Position numbers and translations under genes: made by a program. From NCBI RefSeq assembly GCF_041504345.1, contig NZ_CP167894.1, positions 1,922,001 through 1,986,000 of the forward strand: a DNA stretch of 64,000 bases, read 5' to 3'. Origin of the DNA: Vibrio sp. BS-M-Sm-2 (GTDB lineage: Bacteria; Pseudomonadota; Gammaproteobacteria; Enterobacterales; Vibrionaceae). The stretch's first letter is position 1, and each line of letters begins with the position of its first letter. Under the pieces are notes generated by a model, which saw only the letters and a list, made by a program, of their open reading frames with translations, had not been told where the DNA came from and ran no database searches. Positions 8,836 through 17,686 of this stretch are shown one piece after another.

Positions 8836-9822
8836 TTACCACTGAGGCATTAACGAAAGTGGTGGCTCTTGCAGGGTAGCAATTTGCTCTTTACAAGCAA
8901 GTACTTGTTGCTCCCAATATTTCGGATCATTAAACCATGGGAAGGCGAGAGGAAACGCTGGATCGTGCCATCGTTTCGCCAACCATGCCATGTAATGCAC
9001 CATACGTAGACCGCGTAGCGGCTCGATTAGTTTCAGTTGTGCGGTATTAAAATCGCAAAACTCTTGATAACTCTCTAGCAGAATATCCAGTTGCATCAGC
9101 TTATCTTGGCGCTCGCCATTGAGCAGCATCCACAGATCTTGTATCGCAGGGCCGTTACGTGCGTCATCAAGATCGACGAACATTGGCCCATCGCGCCACA
9201 AAATATTGCCAGGGTGGCAGTCACCGTGCAGGCGGATATTCTCAATGTTGCTCGGCCACTGGCTCTCTAGCTCTTTTATCAGAAGGTCAACGTCATTGAA
9301 GAACGCGTTTTCTAGGTGCGTCGGGATAAACTGAGAATTCTCTAGAATCTTACGTGGCTGATAAAGGTATTCATCTAAGCTGATTGTCGGGCGATGCTGG
9401 AATGTTCTTCCCGCGCTGGCTTTATGAATACGACCAAGAAAACGGCCTACGCCTTCCAGTTGGTCTAGGTTATCCACTTCATACTGTCTGCCGCCGACAC
9501 TTTCAAACAAGGCAAATAGGTAGCCTTGGTATTCATGTAAGGTTGCACCGTTGATTCGCATTGGAGGTGCAATTGGCATCTCTTGTTCGATAAGCTCGAG
9601 TGCGAAGTCATGCTCTTCTTGGATCTGTGCTTTGTTCCAGTGTTGCGGACGATAAAACTTAACGACGTAGCGCTTACGATCTTCATCGGTGAACTGATAT
9701 ACACGGTTTTCGTAACTGTTGAGAGCGAGAAGCCCGGATTCAGCGCGAACTCCGATGCTCTCCAGTGCGTACCACATGAAGTCAGGAGTCAGGTTATCAA
9801 AGTTAAAGGCTTGCATCGTCAT
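8836..9822 (-). CDS. srkA: Stress response serine/threonine kinase SrkA (YihE/RdoA)
   Basis: SrkA is an aminoglycoside-phosphotransferase-fold kinase linked to envelope and oxidative stress survival. The chosen start is ATG 9822 (MTMQAFNFDNLTPDFMWYAL); longer starts fall inside the terminator hairpin at 9830-9853, and ATG 9816 is also possible. The product (328 residues) shows the nucleotide lysine region RYVVKFYRPQHW, catalytic HGDCHPGNILW and metal-binding FVDLDDA. It precedes dsbA and follows ccoG, with yihD further upstream, a partly conserved E. coli arrangement. Confidence 0.92.
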   Translation of the reverse strand: MTMQAFNFDNLTPDFMWYALESIGVRAESGLLALNSYENRVYQFTDEDRKRYVVKFYRPQHWNKAQIQEEHDFALELIEQEMPIAPPMRINGATLHEYQGYLFALFESVGGRQYEVDNLDQLEGVGRFLGRIHKASAGRTFQHRPTISLDEYLYQPRKILENSQFIPTHLENAFFNDVDLLIKELESQWPSNIENIRLHGDCHPGNILWRDGPMFVDLDDARNGPAIQDLWMLLNGERQDKLMQLDILLESYQEFCDFNTAQLKLIEPLRGLRMVHYMAWLAKRWHDPAFPLAFPWFNDPKYWEQQVLACKEQIATLQEPPLSLMPQW

Positions 9823-9829
9823 AGAATAA

Positions 9830-9853
9830 AAAAGGCTCATTACTGAGCCTTTT
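9830..9853 (-). terminator. Terminator between ccoG and srkA
   Basis: AAAAGGCTCA pairs with TGAGCCTTTT around TTAC, giving a bidirectional hairpin with T runs on both sides. On the minus strand it follows the ccoG stop (9896) and ends only 7 bp before the srkA start. It therefore either separates ccoG from srkA or lets a fraction read through. Confidence 0.78.
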
Positions 9854-9895
9854 TCCATTTATTGGGTTGTTATACCAAGCACTAAGGTGCAGGTA

Positions 9896-11314
9896 TCAGA
9901 GCTTCTTGATAAAGCGGCTTTCGACTTCCATCGTAAACTCTTCATTATCCGAGAGTATAAACTGAATTGTCGAAACTGGTGAGCTCAGTTTTTCTGGGTC
10001 GGCGCCTAAACTGATAGGTAGGTTCAAAACCTCGCCTGGATCGACAGTAATCTTCTGTTTGCCATACCAGATCGAATCGGGCAGTCCGCTAACATCGAGT
10101 TTGTACTCTTGCTCTTGTTGAGTCTTGTTGATCACTTTCAAGGTGTAGGTGTTTTCAACCAACCCTAGGCTATTGACCCTAAACAGCTGATTTCTGTCAC
10201 GTAGAACACTTAGGCCAGCAGGATCAACACTCGCGATTTGCACGAAGAATAGGCCCAGCATCACGATTAAGATGGCTCCATAGCCCAACAGCTTAGGACG
10301 CATTACCTTGGTTGAGTGGCCTTCAAGTCTGTGCTCGGTGGTGTAGTTGATCAGGCCTTTTTCATAGCCCATTCGTTCCATGGTGTTGTCACAGGCATCA
10401 ATACACGCGCCACAGTTAATGCATTCGTATTGTAGACCGTCACGGATATCGATACCCGTTGGGCACACTTGAACGCATAAATTACAGTCAATACAATCGC
10501 CTAGACCAAGCTCTTTTGGATCAGCCTTGCGAGATCGGGGGCCACGGCTTTCACCGCGTTCTGTATCGTAGCCCACAATGAAGGTGTCTTTATCGAACAT
10601 TGCCGATTGGAAACGCGCGTAAGGACACATGTGCAGACAAACAATTGAACGCATCCAACCTGCATTAGCATAGGTGCAGCCTGCAAAGAACAGTACCCAA
10701 AACACTGGCCAGAACGATGAATTAAAGGTAAAGAAACCAACCACTAACTCTTTGATCGGGATGAAGTAACCAACAAAAGTTAAACCCGTCGCAATGGCAA
10801 TCGCCCACCACGCAATGTGTTTGACAGTTTTTCTGAGGATTAAATTGGTTGTCAGTTTGCCTAAGTCTTGTTTTCTTCGCTTATTGGCAGCCCCTTCTAG
10901 TTTCTCTTCGAACCAAATGTACATGAAGGTCCAGACGGTTTGCGGACATAAATAGCCACACCAGACACGGCCTAAGAAGGTGGTTATGAAGAATAAGCCA
11001 AACGCGGCAATCATAAATAGGATCGCGAGTAGGGTCAGATCTTGTGGGTATAAGGTGGTGCCAAAGAAGTTGAACTGTTGGCTGCCGATATCGAGCAAGA
11101 TCGCTTGGCGTTCACCAAATGGAATCCATGGGATAAGCGCAAAAAGTAAAAGTAAGAACCAACCGCCATAGCGACGCAGTTGTTGGAATTTACCTTTGCT
11201 TTCTCGAACATAGATTCGGTTACTTGGGTTAAATCGATCTCCATTACCTTTATGTGTTTTCGGGTTAAAGGTTTTAGGAGTCACATCTTTGATATCGATT
11301 TTATCCTGACTCAT
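9896..11314 (-). CDS. ccoG: Cytochrome c oxidase accessory protein CcoG (FixG/RdxA)
   Basis: CcoG is a membrane Fe-S protein thought to reduce copper during assembly of the cbb3-type oxidase. The 472 residues have about five membrane segments (for example GGWFLLLLFALIPWIPF and LLAILFMIAAFGLFFI), CGYLCPQTVW and CLHMCPYARF motifs. Two ferredoxin clusters follow, CIDCNLCVQVCP and CINCGACIDACD. A C-terminal periplasmic Ig-like FixG domain starts at about residue 345. The ccoNOPQ genes are not in this window. Confidence 0.94.
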   Translation of the reverse strand: MSQDKIDIKDVTPKTFNPKTHKGNGDRFNPSNRIYVRESKGKFQQLRRYGGWFLLLLFALIPWIPFGERQAILLDIGSQQFNFFGTTLYPQDLTLLAILFMIAAFGLFFITTFLGRVWCGYLCPQTVWTFMYIWFEEKLEGAANKRRKQDLGKLTTNLILRKTVKHIAWWAIAIATGLTFVGYFIPIKELVVGFFTFNSSFWPVFWVLFFAGCTYANAGWMRSIVCLHMCPYARFQSAMFDKDTFIVGYDTERGESRGPRSRKADPKELGLGDCIDCNLCVQVCPTGIDIRDGLQYECINCGACIDACDNTMERMGYEKGLINYTTEHRLEGHSTKVMRPKLLGYGAILIVMLGLFFVQIASVDPAGLSVLRDRNQLFRVNSLGLVENTYTLKVINKTQQEQEYKLDVSGLPDSIWYGKQKITVDPGEVLNLPISLGADPEKLSSPVSTIQFILSDNEEFTMEVESRFIKKL

Positions 11315-11641
11315 GGACTATCCTTTTTGTGGCTTGTTTGCCCGGTTAAGTTGGGCATGACGACATTACTTGAAAGTATGGTTTAGAGAACCTGTTGAAA
11401 TAGAGCTTGGTGCATTTGTTGTTATCGCACTCACTCTTATTATTTTAGAAGATTCTTATGGATGGCGATTATAGCGACAATCTTGTTCTCATTTCTTTAA
11501 CGCTATCAACCTTTAACAACAAAAGTCATAACAGTTGTGACGAAAAAATAGCGAACAGAAACAAAAAAGCGACCGAGTGGTCGCTTTTTAAAATTGAGTG
11601 TTTTATCTATAACAGCAATTGAGTTCTAAACAAATCGGCGA
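11315..11641. other. Intergenic region between ccoG and yihD
   Basis: This 327-bp gap holds the ccoG upstream region and the yihD terminator at 11565-11588. I see no ORF or RNA gene. I looked for an FNR-type site (TTGAT-N4-ATCAA), expected for a cbb3 assembly gene, and did not find a convincing one. Confidence 0.6.
11565..11588 (-). terminator. yihD terminator
   Basis: AAAAGCGACC and GGTCGCTTTT pair around GAGT, with a T run in the minus direction. It lies about 55 bp after the yihD stop at 11642. Confidence 0.85.
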
Positions 11642-11905
11642 CTAAAGAAGGCCACGCGCTTTTAGAATTGCGGTTTTGAAATCATCTTCTTGGTCTTTTT
11701 TCAGACCCGGGATCATTTCATCTTTTTCGCTGTTACGCATTTTAAGATGGTAGATAAGAACATCATCAGTCAGTTCTTCAAGTTTGCCTTGGTAGCCTGC
11801 TTCTTTTGATAGCTTAATGATGAACTCTAATAGGTTAAGCTCTTGATCTTTTTGCCATTCAGGCTCCATCAGTTCAAGCAGTTCTTCAATGCGGTGACAC
11901 TTCAT
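11642..11905 (-). CDS. yihD: YihD family protein (DUF1040)
   Basis: The 87-residue cytosolic protein closely matches the remembered E. coli YihD pattern. It begins [18 protein letters not shown], has [13 protein letters not shown] in the middle and ends [21 protein letters not shown]. Its molecular function is unknown. In E. coli yihD is directly upstream of srkA-dsbA; here ccoG is interposed. It has its own terminator, so it is probably a single-gene transcript. Confidence 0.9.
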   Translation of the reverse strand: MKCHRIEELLELMEPEWQKDQELNLLEFIIKLSKEAGYQGKLEELTDDVLIYHLKMRNSEKDEMIPGLKKDQEDDFKTAILKARGLL

Positions 11906-12007
11906 ACTTTACTTCTCCACAAATTTTATAATGATTTGTGGTTAAGGTATCAAATCGGATAGGGAATACCAATGTGTAAACACATTTCAAGGCGGGTCTG
12001 GGCAAGA

Positions 12008-12035
12008 AAAAAGCGCAGTAAAAACTGCGCTTTTT
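12008..12035 (-). terminator. Terminator downstream of a small minus-strand ORF
   Basis: AAAAAGCGCAG and CTGCGCTTTTT form an 11-bp stem with the loop TAAAAA. The minus-strand T run is strong. It starts 2 bp after the stop codon of the 55-codon ORF at 12037-12204, which suggests the region upstream is transcribed leftward. Confidence 0.85.
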
Positions 12036-12036
12036 G

Positions 12037-12204
12037 TTAAGCGGCTCTAATCACTTTTGTTGTAGTCGGTGCTAATAAAGCAGTCTTCTCAACTAGAGTC
12101 ATTGTAGGAGCCAATTTCTTAGCCGTTGGAGCAGCAGCAAAGCCACTACGACGACGCATCGCACTACGGTTGGTGTGCGAGAACCTGACAGCTGTTGGGC
12201 GCAT
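12037..12204 (-). CDS. Candidate 55-residue basic protein
   Basis: I do not recognise this product. The minus frame begins MRPTAVRFSHTNRSAMRRRS, is rich in Arg, Lys, Thr and Ala, and ends TTTKVIRAA two bases before a strong terminator. There is no signal peptide, membrane segment or cysteine. Only a weak ribosome site (TAGGT) precedes the ATG. The tight stop-terminator junction supports a transcribed minus-strand unit. It could equally be part of a small RNA, and protein status is unproven. Confidence 0.45.
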   Translation of the reverse strand: MRPTAVRFSHTNRSAMRRRSGFAAAPTAKKLAPTMTLVEKTALLAPTTTKVIRAA

Positions 12205-12212
12205 TAATTTAC

Positions 12213-12344
12213 CTAACGGTCAGGCATATCCATTGCCAATCTAATGGCCTGATTTACCATGAGCTCTACCTCAATTGCTTGAAGCGTCACTCGTCTGGCT
12301 TTCGCCAATCCGAAGAATAAATCAGGATAATGACATGCATGCAT
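12213..12344 (-). CDS. Candidate 43-residue protein upstream of the basic ORF
   Basis: I do not recognise it. The minus frame starts MHACHYPDLFFGLAKARRVT and ends in an amphipathic helix VELMVNQAIRLAMDMPDR, stopping 8 bp before the next small ORF. The composition looks protein-like. The same frame is open for 18 further codons upstream (ending ...NLDSDNLSLD) but has no ATG, GTG or TTG start there, which may mean 5' decay. No clear ribosome site is seen. A two-gene micro-operon or a decayed longer gene are both possible. Confidence 0.4.
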   Translation of the reverse strand: MHACHYPDLFFGLAKARRVTLQAIEVELMVNQAIRLAMDMPDR

Positions 12345-12487
12345 ATCAAGGCTTAGATTATCACTATCTAAGTTATCGATCGACGTCTGAGTGATAATTA
12401 AACGATATTAGAGCTAAAATAGTGTGAGCAGTATATTTGAGTTTGAACCTCTTTCAGGCTTAAGATGATGCTTTAAAGGAGGTGCAT

Positions 12488-13279
12488 ATGTCGTTCTTAA
12501 AGAAAACGTTAGCAAGTTTTGGTATTGGGTCGGCCAAGGTCGATTCTGTGTTGCAACAGGAAGTGCTGTATCCAGGGCAGAAGGCGAGCATTATTGTGCA
12601 TGTGTATGGTGGCGCTCAGCCACAGGAGATCGACAATATCGATCTTAATCTGTGTTGTCGTTACGTAAAAGAAGTCACCATGAACTCACAAAGGCAAGAG
12701 GGCGGTCAAACACGCCGTATGCACCAGACCTATTCATTAGCAAAATGGAGTCTGCCGTATGCCTTTGTTATTCAACCGGGTGAAACCCGTGATTTTGAAT
12801 GTGAGTTTGATGTCCCGCTGAATACACCGGTCACGATTGGTGACTCAAAGGTGTGGCTTGAAACCGGGCTGGACATTGCGATGGCGATTGATCCATCGGA
12901 TAAAGATATCTTAACGGTTCGTCCTGATGCACTCCTCGATGGTATTTTTAACGAACTTGAAGCCCAAGGCCTGCGCATTCGCCAAGTCGAGTGTGAAGCG
13001 GTGGAAGGTTTTGAGTTACCATTTGTGCAAGAGTTCGAATTTGTTCCTACGACTGGCCCTTATCATGGCCGCTGGCGTGAATTGGAGGTGGTTGCATACC
13101 ACGATGAAACAGAGCTCAAGCTGTGGTTTGAGATCGATAGAAATCGCGATGGTGCCAAAGGCATGTTAGCGAGCTTGCTTGGTATTGGTCAGTTACAACG
13201 CCAATTGAGCGTCCCGCTTGATACCTCACCAGAAGATGCCGGCAAGATGGTGCTTGAGTATCTAGATAGCGCCTCTTAG
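12488..13279 (+). CDS. Spo0M-like (sporulation-control) arrestin-fold protein
   Basis: The product resembles the SpoOM family: MSFLKKTLASFGIGSAKVDS, LYPGQKASIIVHVYGG, WSLPYAFVIQPGETRDFECEFDVPLNTP and VWLETGLDIAMAIDPSDKD. It is a beta-sandwich, arrestin-like cytosolic protein. In Bacillus it affects sporulation; in non-sporulating gammaproteobacteria the role is unknown. The start is ATG 12488, five bases after a strong GGAGG; a GTG six bases earlier is in frame but overlaps that site. It seems to be monocistronic. Confidence 0.8.
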   Translation: MSFLKKTLASFGIGSAKVDSVLQQEVLYPGQKASIIVHVYGGAQPQEIDNIDLNLCCRYVKEVTMNSQRQEGGQTRRMHQTYSLAKWSLPYAFVIQPGETRDFECEFDVPLNTPVTIGDSKVWLETGLDIAMAIDPSDKDILTVRPDALLDGIFNELEAQGLRIRQVECEAVEGFELPFVQEFEFVPTTGPYHGRWRELEVVAYHDETELKLWFEIDRNRDGAKGMLASLLGIGQLQRQLSVPLDTSPEDAGKMVLEYLDSAS

Positions 13280-13369
13280 TCAGCTCTTTGGTTATTTAGC
13301 TTTAGAGAGCCGAGCCTCATCACACAGTTTAGGCGTTATGAATGTCATAAAAGATGTCATAAAAATTTA

Positions 13370-13387
13370 AGCTTACACGTGTAAGCT
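13370..13387. promoter_or_regulatory. FabR-type operator upstream of the yqfA homologue
   Basis: AGCTTACACGTGTAAGCT is a perfect 18-bp palindrome, the core of a 24-bp perfect palindrome spanning 13367-13390. It matches the layout of the FabR unsaturated-fatty-acid repressor site (AGCGTACA..TGT..GCT type). In E. coli, predicted FabR sites occur upstream of fabA, fabB and yqfA, and the gene 49 bp downstream here is a yqfA homologue. The assignment is by pattern only. Confidence 0.65.
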
Positions 13388-13435
13388 TAATGTGCAATAC
13401 TAGGTCAATTGAACATATACTCTAGTAGGATACTC

Positions 13436-14089
13436 ATGTCTGCATCATCAGCCAGCGAATACAGCGACATCGAAGAACGCGCTAATGCGATAACCCATGG
13501 CTTGGGCGTCGTGCTTGGCGTGGTTGGTCTGATCTTGTTGCTGGTTCGCGCGTTTGATTACCAAGCCGACATGTTGACTGTTGCTAGTATGGCAATCTAT
13601 GGCAGCAGCATTATCCTGCTCTTTCTTGCTTCCACGCTCTATCACTCGATCACCACAGAGAAGACCAAGCGTTTATTGAAAACCCTCGATCACTGTGCGA
13701 TTTATTTACTGATCGCAGGTAGCTACACCCCGTTTTTATTGGTTGGTTTAAGAACCCCACTGGCGATGGGCTTGATGGCGGTTATTTGGGGAATTGCGCT
13801 GGTCGGTATCACCATGAAGATTGCCTTCGTCTACCGATTTAAGCGCTTATCGTTGTTCATTTATTTAGCTATGGGCTGGCTGTCGTTGATTGTGGTGTAT
13901 CAACTGGCGATGAATATCGAAATAGGCGGCTTGGTGTTATTGGCGCTCGGTGGCGTGATCTACTCGTTGGGTGTTATTTTCTATGTGACAAAACGCATCC
14001 CGTACAACCACGCCATCTGGCACTTGTTTGTTTTGGCGGGCTGCGCTTGCCATTTCTTCGCTATTTATTTGTACGTGACTCCGGTTTAG
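13436..14089 (+). CDS. Hemolysin III / YqfA (TrhA) family membrane protein
   Basis: The 217-residue integral membrane protein has seven hydrophobic segments and belongs to the PAQR/hemolysin III superfamily. Conserved residues include [12 protein letters not shown] (about 13-24), [23 protein letters not shown] and the C-terminal [20 protein letters not shown] with its histidines. By family it relates to membrane lipid homeostasis; haemolysis itself is not implied. The start is ATG 13436 behind AGGAT; the longer frame adds nine residues. The FabR-like operator fits a link to fatty acid unsaturation. Confidence 0.87.
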   Translation: MSASSASEYSDIEERANAITHGLGVVLGVVGLILLLVRAFDYQADMLTVASMAIYGSSIILLFLASTLYHSITTEKTKRLLKTLDHCAIYLLIAGSYTPFLLVGLRTPLAMGLMAVIWGIALVGITMKIAFVYRFKRLSLFIYLAMGWLSLIVVYQLAMNIEIGGLVLLALGGVIYSLGVIFYVTKRIPYNHAIWHLFVLAGCACHFFAIYLYVTPV

Positions 14090-14107
14090 CGTTACTACGA
14101 TAGACTT

Positions 14108-14647
14108 CTAACGTGTTGAAACGTCGGTAATATCGACATCGATTTTATATTCCGGGTACTTATCAACATCAATTGCTAAATACTTACCTTCGGCAGAAGT
14201 TTGTGGACGAAGGTAAGTGTCTGCCATACGTTTGATAGATTGCCATGTATTAATGCTTTCTTGATGAAGTAGCTCACCCGTTGGTGAATAGACCGTAACT
14301 TTTAAGGTTACTAACACTACTGCTTGCGTGCTCTGGTTAGTAATAGAAATCGGTAGAATCAACTGCGCATTTTCGTAGAGTCCAGCCCCAATCAAAACAT
14401 CCACACCTGATTTAGAAACCTGTAAGCTTGGTTTTGTATCACCAATCGTGATTGTAGTCCCGCGCGTACTTTTGGCTATCGGAATACTTTTTAGTGCAGG
14501 CTCTCCGTCAGATGAGGTCTTACTATGATATTGCCATGTGAAATCGTCTTTCAGTAAAATTTCTTTACCATCAGGTAGAGTCACCAACTGGTCGGCGAAT
14601 GCAGAACTGCTAAGCAATGCGCCTGCGAGAAGTACGTATGATTTCAT
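14108..14647 (-). CDS. DUF3157 family exported protein
   Basis: The 179-residue precursor begins with a signal peptide (MKSYVLLAGALLSSSAFA) followed by DQLVTLPDGKEILLKDDFTWQY, a short motif of the DUF3157 family in vibrios. A predicted beta-rich domain follows (ILPISITNQSTQAVVLVTLKVTV). The start is ATG 14647 with AAGGAAACAGAG upstream; a longer frame would run into trkH. The function is unknown. It starts 27 bp after the trkH stop, so it may be cotranscribed with trkAH. Confidence 0.75.
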   Translation of the reverse strand: MKSYVLLAGALLSSSAFADQLVTLPDGKEILLKDDFTWQYHSKTSSDGEPALKSIPIAKSTRGTTITIGDTKPSLQVSKSGVDVLIGAGLYENAQLILPISITNQSTQAVVLVTLKVTVYSPTGELLHQESINTWQSIKRMADTYLRPQTSAEGKYLAIDVDKYPEYKIDVDITDVSTR

Positions 14648-14673
14648 CTCTGTTTCCTTGATTTTGTGCTTGG

Positions 14674-16119
14674 TTAGCGTCGCCAAAAGGCTGGGAAAAA
14701 TAGAACGATCAGCGTCAGTATCTCGAGTCGCCCCATCAGCATTCCTAAACTTAATAGCCATTTAGCAGCGTCTGGCAGCGGCGCAAAGTTCCCCGTTGGA
14801 CCGATCACACTGCCCATGCCTGGACCAACGTTGGCAACGGCTGTGATAGCGCCAGATATACTGGTCACGGGATCAAGTCCCATCGTGCTCAAGCCACCTG
14901 CAATTAAGATAATCGTAATAAAGAACATCAAACCAAATGCGACCAGTGAACGCACAATGTCGTCATTTACTGGTCGTTGGTTATAGCGTTGAACAAAGAC
15001 ACCCGACGGGTGAATCAGCTTCATCATTTGTTTATGAAGCATGGTCATCGCGATCTGGAAACGGAAGATTTTGATACCGCCAGAGGTTGAACCTGAGCAA
15101 GCGCCCGCCATCATTAGAAACGCAAATAAAGTGGTTGGTAGTGCGCCCCACGCGGTGAAGTCTTCTAAGCCAAAACCGGTTGTGGTGACGACTGACACTA
15201 TGTTGAACATCGAAACACGCATCGCATCCATGACTGTGTAGCCATCTCTAACCACCAACCATGTCGATATTACGGCACTGGTGACCAAAAATAGATACGT
15301 GAAACCTCTCACTTGCGCATCTTTGTAGAGGATTGAGAGTTTTCTACCACGCAGTGCGCTAACGAACAATAGGAAAGGCAGGCCGCCAAGGAACATGAAC
15401 AGCGTTCCCACCCAGTGAGCACTGTTAGAGAAGTGGTTCATCGAGCCATCGGATGTTGAGTATCCCCCCGTCGACAGTGTTGTGAAGGCGTGATTGATCG
15501 CGTCAAAGATGCCCATGCCTGCAAACAGGTAGCTAATAATGCACAAGCCAGTCAGAACCAGATAAACCGCCACGATGTTCTTCGCGACCGTTTTCGCTCG
15601 TGGGCTGCTTTTATCTGACCAATCGGATGATTCGGTTTGGAACAGGCGCATACCACCGACGTTGAGCATTGGCAGAACCGCTACCGCCATAACGATGAAG
15701 CCGATGCCACCTAACCATTGCAGTATGGAACGCCACAACAGAATGCTTGGTGCCATGCTGTCTAAGCCGCTTAATACGGTTGAGCCTGTCGTGGTGATAC
15801 CAGACATGGTTTCAAAATAGGCGTCGGTGAAGCTGATGTGGTTGATGAAGACAAACGGCAGTGCAGCAAAGGCACTGGCTATAGTCCATACCAGAGAGGT
15901 GATCAGGAACATGTCCCGCACACCAAGCCGGAACTTAGCTGAACGGCCTAAGCTCAAGCAGATGAACGCCACTATGTGCGTGATCACTACCGACTGACCA
16001 AACTCGAGGAAGCCACCGGTGCCTGTGAAAAATGCAACCAATGTAGGGATGTACATGAACAGGGCCAGTTTTGATAACACTAACCCTATCACTAATAATA
16101 TCGGACGAAAGTTGACCAT
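14674..16119 (-). CDS. trkH: Trk potassium uptake membrane subunit TrkH
   Basis: TrkH is the K+-translocating inner-membrane subunit of the Trk system. The 481-residue protein contains the repeated filter motifs of the SKT superfamily: TTTGSTVLSGLD (P1), TLSTGGYSTSDGSM (P2), VVTTTGFGLEDF (P3) and AVANVGPGMGSV (P4). Around them are M1-P-M2 hairpins and a C-terminal segment ending LIVLFFPAFWRR. It lies about 80 bp after trkA on the same strand, with a long intercistronic hairpin between, and forms the K+ channel gated by TrkA. Confidence 0.96.
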   Translation of the reverse strand: MVNFRPILLVIGLVLSKLALFMYIPTLVAFFTGTGGFLEFGQSVVITHIVAFICLSLGRSAKFRLGVRDMFLITSLVWTIASAFAALPFVFINHISFTDAYFETMSGITTTGSTVLSGLDSMAPSILLWRSILQWLGGIGFIVMAVAVLPMLNVGGMRLFQTESSDWSDKSSPRAKTVAKNIVAVYLVLTGLCIISYLFAGMGIFDAINHAFTTLSTGGYSTSDGSMNHFSNSAHWVGTLFMFLGGLPFLLFVSALRGRKLSILYKDAQVRGFTYLFLVTSAVISTWLVVRDGYTVMDAMRVSMFNIVSVVTTTGFGLEDFTAWGALPTTLFAFLMMAGACSGSTSGGIKIFRFQIAMTMLHKQMMKLIHPSGVFVQRYNQRPVNDDIVRSLVAFGLMFFITIILIAGGLSTMGLDPVTSISGAITAVANVGPGMGSVIGPTGNFAPLPDAAKWLLSLGMLMGRLEILTLIVLFFPAFWRR

Positions 16120-16154
16120 AGCTTAATAGACCATCGCTTTGTGCCGGAGCGTCG

Positions 16155-16181
16155 TTCTCACAACGAAGAAGGTTGTGAGAA
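16155..16181 (-). other. Intercistronic hairpin between trkA and trkH
   Basis: TTCTCACAAC (16155-16164) and GTTGTGAGAA (16172-16181) form a perfect 10-bp stem with a 7-nt loop. No U run follows on the minus strand, so this looks like an mRNA processing or stability element rather than a terminator. Confidence 0.6.
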
Positions 16182-16200
16182 GAAGCTTACGAGAACAAGG

Positions 16201-17577
16201 CTATAAGAAGAACGGACTCGGTTGGAAAAGAGACTCAACATCAGGCACGTATTTCTTGTCCACTAGGAACATTACTACGTGGTCATCTTGTTCGATTACA
16301 GTTCTATCGTGCGCGATAAGTACCTCTTCTCCTCGAACAATCGCACCAATAGTGGTGCCCGGTGGTAGTTTGATGTCGCCAATCGCTCGGCCAACGACTT
16401 TAGATGTGGTTTCGTCACCGTGAGCAATCGCTTCGATCGCCTCTGCAGCGCCGCGACGTAGAGATGATACGTTTACAATATCAGCACGACGAACGTGAGT
16501 AAGCAGCGCAGAAATGGTCGCTTGCTGTGGAGAGATCGCAATATCAATCACACCACCCTGAACAAGGTCTACGTAAGCACCGCGCTGAATCAGTACCATT
16601 ACCTTCTTGGCACCCATTCGCTTAGCCAGCATGGCTGACATGATGTTGGTTTCATCTTCATTGGTTAGGGCAATGAACACGTCGACCTGATCGATGTTCT
16701 CTTCAGTCAGCAGTTCTTGGTCGGCTGCATCACCACAGAATACGATGGTGTTTTCTAATTCTTCAGACAGCTTCTCGGCGCGAGTGTAGCTGCGCTCGAT
16801 AAGCTTTATGCTGTAGCTTTGCTCAAGGCGTTTTGCCAAGCTTGCACCAATGTTACCACCGCCAACAATCATGATGCGACGATACGGTTTCTCTAGGCGT
16901 TGCAGTTCACTCATTACTGAGCGGATATGGTTACTCGCCGCGACAAAGAAAACCTCATCATCGGCTTCAATGATGGTAGTACCTTGTGGGCGAATAGGGC
17001 GACCTTGACGGAAGATAGCGGCAACACGAGTATCAATGTGCGGCATGTGCTCACGCAAAGCAGACAGTGCGTTACCAACCAATGGTCCACCGTAGTAAGC
17101 TTTTACTGCGACTAGGCTAACCTTCTGTTCAGCAAAGCTCACAACCTGTAGTGCGCCTGGGTATTGAATCAAGCGCTCAATGTAGCTGGTCACTAACTCT
17201 TCGGGTGCGATAAGGTGATCGACTGGGATCGCGCCTGATTTGAATAGCGCTTCTTTCTCTTCCAGATATTCTGGAGAACGAATACGGGCAATTCGGTTCG
17301 GTGTATTGAAAAGAGAGAAGGCAACCTGACATGCAGCCATGTTGGTTTCATCCATGTTGGTTACTGCAACCAACATGTCGGCATCTTGCGCACCCGCTTC
17401 ACGTAGTGTGTTTGGGTGGCTGGCATAACCGTTTACAACCCTAAGGTCGTACTTATCCTGAAGTTCACGCAGTCGGTCAGCATTACGGTCGACAATGGTG
17501 ATGTCATTGTTTTCACCAACCAGGTTTTCAGCAAGGGTACCGCCAACTTGTCCAGCACCTAGGATAATGATCTTCAT
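16201..17577 (-). CDS. trkA: Trk potassium system regulatory NAD-binding subunit TrkA
   Basis: TrkA is the peripheral cytosolic ring that binds NAD(H)/ATP and gates TrkH. The 458 residues contain two RCK modules: Rossmann motif [16 protein letters not shown] at residue 7, then [14 protein letters not shown] near residue 238. Each is followed by a TrkA_C domain. It is first in the trkA-trkH pair and lies downstream of rsmB, the same rsmB-trkA linkage seen in E. coli. Confidence 0.97.
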   Translation of the reverse strand: MKIIILGAGQVGGTLAENLVGENNDITIVDRNADRLRELQDKYDLRVVNGYASHPNTLREAGAQDADMLVAVTNMDETNMAACQVAFSLFNTPNRIARIRSPEYLEEKEALFKSGAIPVDHLIAPEELVTSYIERLIQYPGALQVVSFAEQKVSLVAVKAYYGGPLVGNALSALREHMPHIDTRVAAIFRQGRPIRPQGTTIIEADDEVFFVAASNHIRSVMSELQRLEKPYRRIMIVGGGNIGASLAKRLEQSYSIKLIERSYTRAEKLSEELENTIVFCGDAADQELLTEENIDQVDVFIALTNEDETNIMSAMLAKRMGAKKVMVLIQRGAYVDLVQGGVIDIAISPQQATISALLTHVRRADIVNVSSLRRGAAEAIEAIAHGDETTSKVVGRAIGDIKLPPGTTIGAIVRGEEVLIAHDRTVIEQDDHVVMFLVDKKYVPDVESLFQPSPFFL

Positions 17578-17646
17578 AGCCTTTCTCTTTTCTTTACCGT
17601 GGTAATTCTAGTTATCTAACTTTGTTTTGATAATGCACTAGAAAGA

Positions 17647-17681
17647 AACAGCGGCTAAGAAATAAATTCTTAGCCGCTGTT
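17647..17681 (-). terminator. rsmB terminator
   Basis: A 15-bp perfect inverted repeat pairs AACAGCGGCTAAGAA with TTCTTAGCCGCTGTT around a 5-nt loop. It lies directly after the rsmB stop (17687), with a T-rich minus-strand tail. It separates rsmB from trkA, though some read-through is possible. Confidence 0.82.
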
Positions 17682-17686
17682 AGTTG

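Noticed and set aside
9823..9858. Longer srkA start (MEKGSVMSLFYS...)
   Set aside because: The start would lie within the terminator hairpin, and the extra residues are not seen in the family.
13367..13390. The CACGTG-centred palindrome as a fourth parS site
   Set aside because: The half-sites are CTTACAC rather than GTTTCAC; it fits FabR and is far from the three true parS sites.
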